A stretch of DNA of 64,000 nucleotides from Bacillota bacterium (GCA_023435305.1 JAEYRV010000035.1:12371-76370), one strand, 5' to 3'. Shown: positions 16,050 through 25,530, numbered from the stretch's first letter. Notes: generated by a model from the sequence alone, not told the origin. A program made the numbers and translations.

Positions 16050-18446
16050 TTATCTGAAACCGAGACTGCCCTTTAATTTAAGTGTACCCAGATCGTGCGC
16101 CTGGAGCTTATTCTGTGAGAATGTATACAGATTATTGCCGATATATATCCCCCTGTAAATCATATCTTCCTCTTCTATATCTTTCATAGCCGCATTTTCA
16201 TGAACATGACTTACGCGCCCCTTATAGGAGAAATTTTTGTTTGTGATGTTGTACAGGAAGTAGCCGGCAAAATAATCGGTTTCCGAGTTTATATAAGCTA
16301 TGGGGAGTCCCATGAGTCCTTTGTCCAGGGATATCATAAGCGCCTTGTGGTCTTCGGCCGCCGGAGAAAAAGCTTCCTCGCCGATAATCTCATTTTTGAC
16401 CTCAATGGGGTCTGTAACATCCGACACATCAAAGAGTGACAGCTTGAAGCCCTTCGTATCGACCCCCCAGCCATCCCTTTCCTCCGTATGATAGCCCAAT
16501 CCCAGGACATGGTCCTTGTCAAGGATATGCATATATGAGCTGAATCCCGGGATTTTAAGATATCCAAGCATACTCAGGTTTTTAGGATCAACCGCATCAA
16601 TGACGAAGAACGGATCCATCTTACGGAACGTGACCATATAAATGCGTTCACCTGCAAAGCGTGTACTTTTTATTTCTTCACCGGGTGCGATACCCTCGAG
16701 CCTGCCCGTGACTTTCATACCCTCATCCAATGCATATACATTGTTCCTTGTACCGCCGTTACCATTTGTAGTCGTGGCGATCCTGAAAACGCCCTTGTAC
16801 TCGTCCATGGAGAATTGATTCAAAATAGTGCCCGGCACCGAGCCCTTTGTCTTGTATATTATCTTTCCATCCTTCAGTCCGAACTTGTGCACTGATGTCA
16901 TATCCTCATAGACAGGATATTGCTGCACCTTGCTTTTCAATGCATTATATTCGTATCTTGAAACAGCGGCATACATATGGTCGGCCGAAACATAAAGCTG
17001 TCCTGAGCTTCCAAGATATGCGCTGACATCATCCTTGCCGCTGCCGAGATCTATGCCTATAGTCATCATATAATTCGGCGTGACCAAATCCCTGAAGTAA
17101 TGGATTTCCTTCAAGCCTATTTTATAATCGATGTTCGATTTATTATCTCTGTATTTGGGAGTTACATACGACGTCACTGCGTTTCTGAGAGCATCATAAA
17201 GCTCATCATAGCTCTTGAAGCCGGTTTCACCAAGCAGATCCAGCCCTTGTGCTGAAGTCCTGGAGGCTTGATTTATAAACGCCTCTTTATTGCCGGTGCT
17301 GATAATATCCATCATATCTCTGAAGTAGGGGGAATAGAATCTGACTCTGGAATTTGTCACTATATATACATCGTCGTCAATCATCCTGGATGAAAGATAT
17401 GCCCCTTCATAATCCTTGTCGCTGAGAATAAAAGGTTTCGAACGATCTGTTATATCATATACCCTTACATTCGTGCTGCCGATACCGGCCGAACCGAATA
17501 AGCGCTCCAGGATAGCGCCTTCTTTCTTATCCTGGGACCTGAAAGGTATATTTGACCTTCCATTAATAACAACAAGCTTGTTATTATAAATAAATATCTC
17601 ACTTACTCCGTCAGTACAAGGGATCTCAGAAATGATTTTCATATTGCTCGGATCCGAGTCAACAATAACGATTTTTTCATTCCGGACAATATAGATATAC
17701 TCGCCGTCGGTCTTGATAAGGTCGCCCTCTTCTATGCCCTCAACCTGGTTATTGGTTCCGGAATAATCGGATCCATTGGATTTTGAAGGTGCTTCCTGTG
17801 TGGCAGAAGCCGCGTAATCCTTGCTCGAATCCTGGGAAATCGATGGCTCCGCAGCAGAGTCGGCAAAATCACGTTCGATCACAATATTCCATCTGGCATA
17901 ATTTACATATCCGGCCAGTTTATCATTGTATCTGAATAATTGATACAGGTTCTCAAGGCTGTCCACTGTTGGAAGATCTGAAGGATCGCCATGCGCTCCG
18001 CCGGTATTCCCTGTCTTCTTTGTTATATGTACGCTTTTAGTTTTGCTGTCCCATTGGACATTATAGCCAAAGCTCTCGGACACGTACCTGAGTGGTATGT
18101 ATGTACGGCCGTCTCTGTTGATGACGCTGCAGTCCAGGTAATTTACGGCGCCATTGTTCAGCACGGCCGTATTGCCCACCTCCAGCATGATCTCCTGTTC
18201 ATCGTCCTTTACAACGACGAGCTTGTCGCTGTTGTTCCAATCCACTGTAACTCCGATCCTTTCAAAAAAGCCCCGCACCGGCACCAGTACCCTGGTTCCT
18301 GTATGGATCGGCTGTGAATCTGTGAACTCGACCTTTTTTCCGTCGAGCCAGATAGTGACTGCTTCCTCGGAGGAAGCCATACTGAACCCGCTTAGCATGC
18401 CTGCCATCAAGATAACAACAAGCAGAAGGGCCGTTGTTTTTCTCAT
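16050..18446 (-). CDS. secreted copper-amine-oxidase-N / beta-propeller protein
   Basis: A 798-aa exported protein. A signal peptide (MRKTTALLLVVILMAGMLSG) precedes a stalk-like copper-amine-oxidase N-terminal domain at about residues 30-145, with DGKKVEF, LVPVRGFFE and YIPLRYVSESFGY. A Ser/Pro-rich linker with NNQVEGIEEGDLIKTDGEYIYI leads into a long beta-propeller domain of the 'secreted protein containing C-terminal beta-propeller' family. It is likely a cell-surface protein; the propeller part resembles sporulation- or envelope-linked proteins of clostridia. No catalytic residues are recognisable. It is a single-gene unit. Confidence 0.82.
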   Translation of the reverse strand: MRKTTALLLVVILMAGMLSGFSMASSEEAVTIWLDGKKVEFTDSQPIHTGTRVLVPVRGFFERIGVTVDWNNSDKLVVVKDDEQEIMLEVGNTAVLNNGAVNYLDCSVINRDGRTYIPLRYVSESFGYNVQWDSKTKSVHITKKTGNTGGAHGDPSDLPTVDSLENLYQLFRYNDKLAGYVNYARWNIVIERDFADSAAEPSISQDSSKDYAASATQEAPSKSNGSDYSGTNNQVEGIEEGDLIKTDGEYIYIVRNEKIVIVDSDPSNMKIISEIPCTDGVSEIFIYNNKLVVINGRSNIPFRSQDKKEGAILERLFGSAGIGSTNVRVYDITDRSKPFILSDKDYEGAYLSSRMIDDDVYIVTNSRVRFYSPYFRDMMDIISTGNKEAFINQASRTSAQGLDLLGETGFKSYDELYDALRNAVTSYVTPKYRDNKSNIDYKIGLKEIHYFRDLVTPNYMMTIGIDLGSGKDDVSAYLGSSGQLYVSADHMYAAVSRYEYNALKSKVQQYPVYEDMTSVHKFGLKDGKIIYKTKGSVPGTILNQFSMDEYKGVFRIATTTNGNGGTRNNVYALDEGMKVTGRLEGIAPGEEIKSTRFAGERIYMVTFRKMDPFFVIDAVDPKNLSMLGYLKIPGFSSYMHILDKDHVLGLGYHTEERDGWGVDTKGFKLSLFDVSDVTDPIEVKNEIIGEEAFSPAAEDHKALMISLDKGLMGLPIAYINSETDYFAGYFLYNITNKNFSYKGRVSHVHENAAMKDIEEEDMIYRGIYIGNNLYTFSQNKLQAHDLGTLKLKGSLGFR

Positions 18447-18543
18447 TTACTACACCCCGCAATCAATAAGATTTCATTAGGATTTTTTGACAAATATTCA
18501 GACGAACCATGCTGCAAGATTGTTCCATTTTCCCTGTCCGGCA

Positions 18544-19419
18544 TTAAACCTTATCAGGCCTTCCATCCGTATCTCTGTAGTGTTTCGGAGAGTGGCCGAA
18601 TTCCCTCTTAAAGGAGCGAATGAAATTCGAATAGTCTCCGAAACCGCATTTCAAGCATACCTCAGTCACCTTCAAGCCTTCCTTGAGCAACATCCTCGCC
18701 ATTATCATTCGCTTTTTATGTATATACTGATGAATGGTGTAGCCCGTATGTTTTTTGAACTCCCTCAGCAGATGGTATTTGCTCGTATAAAACCTGAACG
18801 CCAGTGTTTCAAGAGAAAGCTCCTCGTTCAGATTGTCGTTTATATATCTGATTACATTGTTGACCTTGTCGTCATATACGACATCAAGCTCTATGTCCTC
18901 GTATCGGCTGTCAAAAAATGCCCGGTTCAGATAAACAAGCAGCTCTGCCAGATAACTCCTCTGCAATATCCTGTTGCCGTAGCCTTCATTGAAAACAGAG
19001 CCCTCCAGATATGCCAGTATTTTTTTTATCATTATGCAGAATTCCGTCCTCGGACGCAGTATATTGTAATTACTTTCAGCGGAACGTTCAAAGCAGGCTG
19101 TCAGATCCGTATCCTCACCCAGGCTCCTGATGAAGTCCGGGTCCAGCCAGAGCACATACCTTTCATATGTCTTTCCGGGCGCCACAACTGTTTTGTGCAG
19201 CTCTCTGTTGTTTATGAGGATGATATCGCCGGGCTTTATCCTGTAGGATTTGCCTTCGATAATATAGGTAACATCTCCGGACAGGAAGAAAAACACCTCA
19301 TAGAAAATGTGATTATGATATTCCACTTCAACAGGAGTCTCATCCTTGTAGTGGAAAAACTCAAAATCGCTGCTGATCATATACTGGCGTGTGGTGAATT
19401 TCTGTTCTGCATGCTTCAT
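18544..19419 (-). CDS. AraC-family transcriptional regulator with cupin sensor
   Basis: A 291-aa regulator. The N-terminal cupin (EYHNHIFYEVFFFLSGDVTYII near residue 35, then RIKPGDIILINNRELHK) probably binds a sugar or related ligand. Two helix-turn-helix motifs fill the C-terminal 100 residues: LSLETLAFRFYTSKYHLLREFKKHTG and EVCLKCGFGDYSNFIRSFKREFGHSPKHYR. GGAGGACAATGTT precedes the start. No sugar operon is adjacent, so its regulon lies elsewhere or is the nearby surface protein gene; that is inference. Confidence 0.9.
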   Translation of the reverse strand: MKHAEQKFTTRQYMISSDFEFFHYKDETPVEVEYHNHIFYEVFFFLSGDVTYIIEGKSYRIKPGDIILINNRELHKTVVAPGKTYERYVLWLDPDFIRSLGEDTDLTACFERSAESNYNILRPRTEFCIMIKKILAYLEGSVFNEGYGNRILQRSYLAELLVYLNRAFFDSRYEDIELDVVYDDKVNNVIRYINDNLNEELSLETLAFRFYTSKYHLLREFKKHTGYTIHQYIHKKRMIMARMLLKEGLKVTEVCLKCGFGDYSNFIRSFKREFGHSPKHYRDTDGRPDKV

Positions 19420-19551
19420 AACATTGTCCTCCGGTCACCAGTGCTGTTCCAAAGAATATTTTACAGCAACTTTTGCATGTTATCAAGCAGCAGAATAAAG
19501 AAACCTGCTTTTTATTGACATAATCATCGCAAATGAAAGCTAAGTGTAATT

Positions 19552-20007
19552 TTAGTAGCCGATTTCCTTCAGTATTTCCTTGATTTCATCCTTGTACTGT
19601 GCAGAGGTATTAATAAAAATCATGGTATTGTCTACTCTCGAAACCACATAATAGCCTTCATCAGTTGACAAACCATAATAGTTGTAATTGCTGCCGCTTA
19701 ATTCACCGGAGCTTGCACCATTGCCCTTCATTTGCTCAAAGTCGCTCTTGTTACCATTGAATGCAGAAACTGCCTGGTCATTTGAAGGCAGCACGTAAAA
19801 CTCGATTTGGTATTTTCCTTCTTTAATTGCAAGAGATACAGCCTCCACTTCTCCTTCACCAAATTGATTGGCTGCGTCCACGGTCTGGTATCCTGCGCTC
19901 TCCATCTTTTCAATGAACTGATTGTTCGTCAGGGCTGTTTTTGAACCGCAAGCTGTGAGAAAAAGAGCTATCACCAGAGCATATAAAAGTAATGCCTTCA
20001 ATTTCAT
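19552..20007 (-). CDS. small lipoprotein, unknown function
   Basis: A 151-aa predicted lipoprotein. The signal sequence MKLKALLLYALVIALFLTACG carries a lipobox LTAC at about residue 19. The mature part is hydrophilic, with NNQFIEKMESAGYQTVD and FYVLPSNDQAVSAFN segments and a repeated short beta-strand pattern. The segment resembles small stress or antistatic lipoproteins of Firmicutes, but I do not recognise the family. The ATG at 20007 with GGAGGATAAGTTT is chosen over a longer version. It is monocistronic. Confidence 0.8.
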   Translation of the reverse strand: MKLKALLLYALVIALFLTACGSKTALTNNQFIEKMESAGYQTVDAANQFGEGEVEAVSLAIKEGKYQIEFYVLPSNDQAVSAFNGNKSDFEQMKGNGASSGELSGSNYNYYGLSTDEGYYVVSRVDNTMIFINTSAQYKDEIKEILKEIGY

Positions 20008-20205
20008 AAACTTATCCTCCAATTAATAAACTATAACGATGCGTTCTTTTGCTTCGTATCATATTTGCATTTCATGAACTTGCTGCCGGATGTTTATAGG
20101 TCGGTGAGGGTGAAAATACTTATATAGACGGGACGGGGGCCTTTTATTCGCCTCGCTATATTGTGATACTAACATGTTTTATCGATTTGTGCAATATTAT
20201 GGTAA

Positions 20206-20233
20206 TTGACATTTTTCATATATAACATAATAT
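20206..20233 (+). promoter_or_regulatory. consensus sigma-A promoter
   Basis: TTGACA at 20206-20211 and TAATAT at 20228-20233 are spaced by 16 bases, about 75 bases before the start of the small hydrophobic protein gene. Confidence 0.75.
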
Positions 20234-20307
20234 GTTCTCCATGATCGGGGGATACTTTTATACGTGCAGTACAAACTATATTCAATAATAACTATGGAGG
20301 CTGGAAT

Positions 20308-20505
20308 ATGCGTGAAGGAATAATACCAATGGTACTTGGCACGGCAGTAACTACTGCAGGCGCAGTAATGAGGGGAACGGACATGAAAAAGCACCATATG
20401 ACAAAGCATGAAACAAAGGTTGCAATCGGGGCCGGCTTGCTGGGACTTGGCGCAGCTCATGTCATTCTTGGCGCGATAGATTTCTTCCAGGACAGAAGGC
20501 ATTGA
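20308..20505 (+). CDS. small hydrophobic protein, 65 aa, unknown function
   Basis: The protein has two hydrophobic stretches, GIIPMVLGTAVTTAGAVM at the start and AIGAGLLGLGAAHVILGAI in the middle, joined by a basic hinge (RGTDMKKHHMTKHETK). It is probably a small integral-membrane hairpin. A consensus promoter, a TATGGAGG ribosome site 8 bases from ATG and a downstream terminator support a genuine, monocistronic gene. The His/Lys-rich loop may face the cytoplasm. The family is common but uncharacterised in clostridia; I do not assign a role. Confidence 0.75.
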   Translation: MREGIIPMVLGTAVTTAGAVMRGTDMKKHHMTKHETKVAIGAGLLGLGAAHVILGAIDFFQDRRH

Positions 20506-20541
20506 ACAGATTCAGTATCCGGAAATTGGATAATCAACAGG

Positions 20542-20580
20542 AAAACCGTGCTGTCTCATTTGAGTAACCGCACGGTTTTT
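20542..20580 (+). terminator. intrinsic terminator of the small hydrophobic protein gene
   Basis: AAAACCGTGC and GCACGGTTTTT flank an 18-base loop 36 bases after the stop codon. Both strands end in a run of T, so it may also serve the convergent TPM gene. Confidence 0.85.
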
Positions 20581-20630
20581 ATAATACTTCGATTCAAAGA
20601 AAATATATCGTTTATAGAGGATTTTCTGAC
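20581..20630. repeat. dispersed 50-bp intergenic repeat (copy 1)
   Basis: ATAATACTTCGATTCAAAGA and AATATATCGTTTATAGAGG match the other copies with about six differences. It follows the small hydrophobic protein's terminator directly. Confidence 0.75.
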
Positions 20631-20658
20631 ATATGCCAGCCCGCATGTAATATCACAA

Positions 20659-21546
20659 TCAATAACCGCCGCTGCTGCCTCCGCCGCCTGATCTTCCTCC
20701 GCCCCCGCGACTGCCTCTGCTGCCTCCGCCCCCGAAGCCTCCGCCTCCGCGACTGCCTCTGCTGCCTCCGCCGCCGAAGCCTCCACCCCCCCAGCCGCCT
20801 CTTCCGCCGCCGCCCCCCCAGCCGCCTCTTCCGCCGTCTCCGAAAACCCTGGAGTAGAAGGCTATTCTCAATAATGCCCTGGTAATTCTAAACCTGAATA
20901 ATATGCCGTCAGCAACTAGAAAAATACAAAATATGATTATATAGAAGAATGCTTTGTCATCTTCGTCGGAGCTATCGCTGCTGTCATACCTCGTGCCACT
21001 GGGCATACGCTGTTCTAAATCATATTCCGACACATATTCCGATAATCCGTACTCTTCAGCCACCACATTCACAACTGCTGCAAATCCATAAAGCATGCCT
21101 TTGTCAAAGTCATTATTCTTTAAGTACGGATTCATATAATCATTTCTTATATCTGCCGTTTCAATATCGGTAAGAGCACCCTCAAGCCCGTATCCGACCT
21201 CGATCCTCAGTTGTCTTTCTGATACGGCATTTAATATAAGCACGCCGTTATCCTTTCCCTTCTGGCCGATTCCCCATTGCTTGAACAGCTCATAGGCATA
21301 GCTGTCGATGTCCTCGCCATCCAGTGAAGAAACCGTTACGACAACCACCTGTGCCGTTGTTGCATCCTCAAGACCTTTCCCGATGCGCTGAATATTGTCA
21401 CGTGTTTCACGGCTCAGCACCCCGGCGAAATCATTGACAAAAAACTCCGTGGTCGGAGCCGGATAATCAGCCTTAGCGCTTGCCGGCACAGAAATGCTTA
21501 TTAATAAAATCAAAATCACAAGAACTGCTGCCTGTAACCTTTTCAT
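20659..21546 (-). CDS. TPM-domain membrane protein with glycine-rich tail (YgcG-like)
   Basis: A 295-aa protein. The signal peptide is followed by a TPM domain at about residues 30-170 (TTEFFVNDFAGVLSRETRDNI, VVVVTVSSLDGEDIDSYAYELF, YGLEGALTDIETADI). A membrane helix near residue 205 precedes a roughly 70-residue Gly/Ser/Arg/Trp repeat tail with GGGGSRGSRGGGG units. This architecture and the adjacent LemA gene match the widespread TPM/LemA pair, thought to act in membrane or photosystem-like protein maintenance; bacterial function is unclear. AGAGCAGG precedes the start. Confidence 0.88.
   Translation of the reverse strand: MKRLQAAVLVILILLISISVPASAKADYPAPTTEFFVNDFAGVLSRETRDNIQRIGKGLEDATTAQVVVVTVSSLDGEDIDSYAYELFKQWGIGQKGKDNGVLILNAVSERQLRIEVGYGLEGALTDIETADIRNDYMNPYLKNNDFDKGMLYGFAAVVNVVAEEYGLSEYVSEYDLEQRMPSGTRYDSSDSSDEDDKAFFYIIIFCIFLVADGILFRFRITRALLRIAFYSRVFGDGGRGGWGGGGGRGGWGGGGFGGGGSRGSRGGGGFGGGGSRGSRGGGGRSGGGGSSGGY
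20660..20830 (-). repeat. glycine-codon simple-sequence repeat in the TPM gene
   Basis: Tandem blocks such as GGNGGN-AGC/CGC-GG encode alternating GGGGS-RGSR units in the tail of the TPM protein. The nucleotide repeat is degenerate and about 70 codons long. Expansions like this often vary between strains by slippage. Confidence 0.7.
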
Positions 21547-21613
21547 TACGACCTGCTCTTTCTTTTATTTACCGCGTTAATTATGTTCCATCTTTGACAG
21601 ACATACCGTGCAG

Positions 21614-22210
21614 TCAGTTGCTGAAATCCACCGTCGGAGTCTGTCCGGCATCCGGCGATGCTTTGTAATAATCTATTTTTTCAAATCCCAGCATTTTTGC
21701 AAATAGATTCCCGGGAAATCTGGTCAGCTTTGTATTATATATCTGCACCTTTCCGATGAATTCACCTCTTGCTACTGCAACTCTATTTTCAGAGCCTTCT
21801 ATGTCTACCTGAAGATTCGTAAAGAGTTTGTCTGCTTTCAGCTCGGGATAGCTCTCTGCCAGCGCCAGAATCTTACGGCCGGAGTCGGCCATTTGCTTAT
21901 CTGCGGCAATCTTGGTATCCATATCCGAATAATTGTCAAACAATACTGACCTTGCATTGGCTATATCACTGAAAACCTTCTCCTCATGCTTTACATAGCC
22001 TTTCACAACCTCCACCTGGTTTGAGATCACATCGGCCCTTCTCTGCATCTGGTTCTCGACCTCGCTCCATTGACTACGGACATCATGTTCGGCTGTGATC
22101 AGACCGTTGTACGTGCTGATTGACCCGATGACCAGTATGAGGACAACCAGTGCTATTGCCCCCCATTTTATCCAGCTTCCATAGATATATGAATTGTAGT
22201 TATTACTCAT
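21614..22210 (-). CDS. LemA-family membrane protein
   Basis: A 198-aa protein with one N-terminal membrane helix (about residues 13-30) and a helical cytoplasmic or surface bundle. Core sequence YNGLITAEHDVRSQWSEVENQMQRRADVISNQVEVVKGY near residue 40-75 and SYPELKADKLFTNLQVDIEGSENRVAVARGEF near residue 120 match the LemA fold. It lies 67 bases upstream of the TPM gene, same strand, and is likely co-transcribed. GAAAGGGCG precedes the start. Role unknown in bacteria. Confidence 0.9.
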   Translation of the reverse strand: MSNNYNSYIYGSWIKWGAIALVVLILVIGSISTYNGLITAEHDVRSQWSEVENQMQRRADVISNQVEVVKGYVKHEEKVFSDIANARSVLFDNYSDMDTKIAADKQMADSGRKILALAESYPELKADKLFTNLQVDIEGSENRVAVARGEFIGKVQIYNTKLTRFPGNLFAKMLGFEKIDYYKASPDAGQTPTVDFSN

Positions 22211-22334
22211 TCAAATCGCCCTTTCCTGAAAAATAATATTCTTCTATTTTTGCTTAATATACTGATACCAACAATAGTGCAACTCGATTCACTCTATATG
22301 TTAAACGCCGCCAAGCCCTATTTTGTCTGATTGT

Positions 22335-22362
22335 AAAAAAAAATAAGCCTCTTAAAGGCTTT
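22335..22362 (-). terminator. intrinsic terminator after the VOC gene
   Basis: AAGCCTTTAAGAGGCTT followed by ATTTTTTTT on the minus strand, about 50 bases beyond the VOC stop codon. Confidence 0.75.
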
Positions 22363-22412
22363 AGTCATATCTTATGGATTCCATATTCATTTCACTTTTT
22401 TTGACCATACTA

Positions 22413-22877
22413 TCATTCTATTATCTGCCCATCCTCAACAGCCCGCGATTCAACCATTGCCTGGACATCCTCATGGCTGACCTGCCAGCATACCCCATAT
22501 CTGTCGGTCAGAGATCCATAACATTTGCTCCAGAAGGTCTCCTGCAGTTCCATATCTACAGTACCGCCCTCCTTGAGCCTGTTGAATAATCTCTTCACTT
22601 CATCGATATTATCGCTTGTAACAGTAAGGCTGATATTGTTGCCTACTGTCAGTGACATTCCAGGAAAAATATCAGAAAACATTACATCGGTCCCCATTAT
22701 GTTTAGCCTGGCAAACATCACCAGATGGCTGGTTCCTTCAGGAAGCGTGATCTCAGGCTCCGCCGGAGTTTCGCCAAACGTCATTATCTTAGGCTCTCCC
22801 GCCCTGAAAATATCTGCATAGTATTCGATCGCTTCCCTGCAGTTACCGTTAAAATAGATATACGCATACAAACTCAT
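22413..22877 (-). CDS. VOC-family (PhnB-like) metal-binding protein
   Basis: A 154-aa protein of the glyoxalase/bleomycin-resistance superfamily. The PhnB-type start YAYIYFNGNCREAIEYYADIF, central HLVMFARLNIMGTDVMFSD and ending WQVSHEDVQAMVESRAV fit the 3-demethylubiquinone-like VOC subgroup. It may bind a divalent metal through His/Glu, but the substrate is not deducible. It stands alone with its own terminator. Confidence 0.85.
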   Translation of the reverse strand: MSLYAYIYFNGNCREAIEYYADIFRAGEPKIMTFGETPAEPEITLPEGTSHLVMFARLNIMGTDVMFSDIFPGMSLTVGNNISLTVTSDNIDEVKRLFNRLKEGGTVDMELQETFWSKCYGSLTDRYGVCWQVSHEDVQAMVESRAVEDGQIIE

Positions 22878-22982
22878 GTCCTTGGCTCCTTGTTTTTATG
22901 ATTCGGAGATATTTTGCACTCATCATCGATTTTTATGTATCAGCAGAAAAGCGATCTTCACCACTAATCCGTTATTCTCTTA

Positions 22983-24965
22983 TCACGCAGCCGCATTATC
23001 TGCATTGTTGGCGGCCAGGGTCTTCTTTTTTCTTATCTGCCAAAGCAGGCCAAGAATGATCAGAGCCAATCCAATCAAATCTGTTATCAGTTTGGGCTCA
23101 ATCAAAAGCAAACCTCCCGCAAGGAACATAATTCTTTCGATCCACCCGGCATGCGTAAGGAAATATCCCTCCATTGCAGCGCCTACGCCCAGCATACCAA
23201 TCAATGAGGTCAAAATGATCTGGATTATTTGCAGCGGAGCAGTATCGATCAGCAGCAGATCCGGACTCAATACAAATATATATGGTATTATGAAAGCTGC
23301 AATGGCAAGCTTTGTCGCAGTAAGACCGGTCTTGAAGGGATTGCTCTTAGCGATCGCTGAACCGGCATATGCTGCCAGGGCAACAGGAGGAGTTATATCA
23401 GCAACTATACCAAAATAGAAAGTGAACATATGAGCCGCCAGCATCGGCACTCCCAGCTGTACAACTGCCGGAGCTGTTATGGTGGATGTTATTAGATAGT
23501 TGGCTGTAGTGGGGACTCCCATACCGAGTATCAGCGACGACAGCATTGTGAAAAACAGCGTAAGGAGCATATTCCCACCCGATAGATCCAGCAGTCCTGA
23601 CGCCATTTTAAGGCCAAGACCAGTCAGTGTCACTACACCGATGATTATCCCGGCCATACCGCATGCTATAGCAACGCTCAGAATATTTCTGGCGCCAATT
23701 TCAAGCGCATCTATGAAATCCTTGAATTTCATACGCGTACTCTTCTTTATCATACTTGCAATAATTGCAAAAATAATTCCGTACATGGCCGCCTTTATTG
23801 GCGTAGAACCTTCAGAAAGGAAATAGATTATAGCGACAAGCGGCAATATAAGATGTCCACGTTCCTTGAGCACATTCCACAATTTCGGAATCTGTTCCTT
23901 GCTCATACCTTTCATTCCGGTCTTCTTCGCCTCAAAGTGTACCATTATCCAAATGCCTGAAAAATAGAGCAGTGCAGGTATTATAGCGGCTACAGCCACC
24001 TGTCCGTAGGGGATGCCGAGTGTATCAGCCATGAGGAATGCCGCAGCCCCCATTATAGGCGGCATTATCTGGCCGCCCGTTGATGCAGCCGCTTCAACAG
24101 CAGCAGCAAATTCCGGCTTGTAGCCCAGGCTTTTCATCATCGGGATCGTAAAACTTCCCGAACCGACTGTATTCGAGACCGAACTTCCGGAAACTGTTCC
24201 TTCAAGAGCACTGGTCAGGACTGCGACCTTTGCTGGTCCACCGGCGGCAAAGCCTGCAATCGCATTGGATATATCGATAAAGAATTTTCCGATTCCCGTT
24301 TTTTCAAGGAAAGCTCCAAACAAAATAAAGAGGAAGATGAATGTAGAGCACACACCCAGCGGTATTCCAAGTATACCCTCAGTTGTAAACATAAGATGTG
24401 AAACTATCCTTTTGAAGGAATAGCCCCTGTGGTTCAAAAAGCCAGGCATATATGGACCCAGATATGCATATGCGATAAATACGCCTGCAATGATCAATAT
24501 TGGAAGTCCAACCGTTCTCCTGCATATTTCTGCTAAAAGCAGTATTCCTATAACACCTACAATGATATCTACAGTAGTGAATGCACCTGATCTGTCGATC
24601 AGAGCACGGTAATTCCAGATAAGATAGCCCGCTACGCTTGCTCCTGCGATTCCAAGTATAATATCGAGGATCGGGAGCTTCTCTCTTGACGACTTCGATG
24701 TAGCAGGATAAAGCAGGAATGCAAGCAATAAAACAAATCCCAGGTGGACTGCCCTCTGCAGCTGGGCCGGAAGTACACCGAACAGAGCTGTGTACAGCTG
24801 GAACAGCGAGAATATGACGGCAAGAGCCCCCACCACATATCGGGATATTCCTTTGAGATCCCTGTATGCAGATGCTTTATCGTATTTTGCCATTATTTCA
24901 TCGATTTCTTTTTGGCCCGGTGTATTCAATTCCGGCACAGTTGTCTGCATTTCTTTTTCACTCAT
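22983..24965 (-). CDS. TRAP transporter fused permease (DctQ/DctM), TAXI system
   Basis: A 660-aa multi-pass membrane protein moving an organic-acid-type substrate using a cation gradient. The N-terminal four to five helices form the DctQ-like part and the rest the DctM core, with PGFLNHRGYSFKRIVSHLMF, GTVSGSSVSNTVGSGSFTIPMMKSLGY and MGMGVPTTANYLI-type motifs. The fused architecture is standard for TAXI-TRAP permeases. It overlaps the DUF1850 gene by eight bases, so translation is coupled. Substrate unknown. Confidence 0.93.
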   Translation of the reverse strand: MSEKEMQTTVPELNTPGQKEIDEIMAKYDKASAYRDLKGISRYVVGALAVIFSLFQLYTALFGVLPAQLQRAVHLGFVLLLAFLLYPATSKSSREKLPILDIILGIAGASVAGYLIWNYRALIDRSGAFTTVDIIVGVIGILLLAEICRRTVGLPILIIAGVFIAYAYLGPYMPGFLNHRGYSFKRIVSHLMFTTEGILGIPLGVCSTFIFLFILFGAFLEKTGIGKFFIDISNAIAGFAAGGPAKVAVLTSALEGTVSGSSVSNTVGSGSFTIPMMKSLGYKPEFAAAVEAAASTGGQIMPPIMGAAAFLMADTLGIPYGQVAVAAIIPALLYFSGIWIMVHFEAKKTGMKGMSKEQIPKLWNVLKERGHLILPLVAIIYFLSEGSTPIKAAMYGIIFAIIASMIKKSTRMKFKDFIDALEIGARNILSVAIACGMAGIIIGVVTLTGLGLKMASGLLDLSGGNMLLTLFFTMLSSLILGMGVPTTANYLITSTITAPAVVQLGVPMLAAHMFTFYFGIVADITPPVALAAYAGSAIAKSNPFKTGLTATKLAIAAFIIPYIFVLSPDLLLIDTAPLQIIQIILTSLIGMLGVGAAMEGYFLTHAGWIERIMFLAGGLLLIEPKLITDLIGLALIILGLLWQIRKKKTLAANNADNAAA

Positions 24966-25527
24966 TAGTGATCCCCCTTAAGAAAAAAGTAACCGGAACA
25001 CTCCGCACTTCAAGCCTGACTGTCCGTTGGGGCCTGGCAAGGCTGTCCATCCGGATCTCGAGACCGTTGATGCAAAGTGTATGCTCGGCGATCGTACCGA
25101 TCTTTAATAGATATCTGTCAATCTGTCTATTGATATTGCTTATCTCGATCCTGTCATCCCTGACGTCCAATACCTGCCCTTCTTCGAGCTCATATGGGAC
25201 CCCGGCACCGAATGACCGGAAAATAGTTTTCTTCAGCATTATATTGTTATCATCCAGTATCTCAAAAACATCCTCTATGGGACTCTTATTGACCGAATGG
25301 ACATATTTCATACCAAATACATCTCCCGGCTCCACTGCTGTACTGAGCAGGATTTCCCCCGAACTCTCATCCGCTACGACGAATTGCCTTGAGACAGGTA
25401 TGAACAATATGGCTGCCAATAATGACATAATTGACATAATTATGACTGCCGATTTGGAAACAGGCCAGGAAATCTTTCTACCTGGCCTGTTTCCAGATAT
25501 AATAATTTTATTATCATTACGACGCAT
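24958..25527 (-). CDS. DUF1850 protein of the TAXI-TRAP operon
   Basis: A 189-aa protein with an N-terminal membrane anchor (ILFIPVSRQFVV preceded by hydrophobic AVIIMSIMSLLAA). The body carries the family core, PGDVFGMKYVHSVNKSPIEDVFEI around residue 70 and SFGAGVPYE near residue 105. DUF1850 genes are nearly always in TAXI-TRAP operons, so it is probably an accessory subunit exposed outside the membrane. It begins three bases after the substrate-binding gene and overlaps the permease start. Confidence 0.85.
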   Translation of the reverse strand: MRRNDNKIIISGNRPGRKISWPVSKSAVIIMSIMSLLAAILFIPVSRQFVVADESSGEILLSTAVEPGDVFGMKYVHSVNKSPIEDVFEILDDNNIMLKKTIFRSFGAGVPYELEEGQVLDVRDDRIEISNINRQIDRYLLKIGTIAEHTLCINGLEIRMDSLARPQRTVRLEVRSVPVTFFLRGITNE

Positions 25528-25530
25528 TTC

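Noticed and set aside
18487..19518. A 343-codon plus-strand open frame opposite the AraC gene
   Set aside because: It is an antisense shadow; the minus-strand frame has clear HTH motifs and a good ribosome site.
20556..20786. An alanine/glutamate-rich minus-strand frame in the TPM gene tail
   Set aside because: It is the out-of-frame reading of the glycine-codon repeat.
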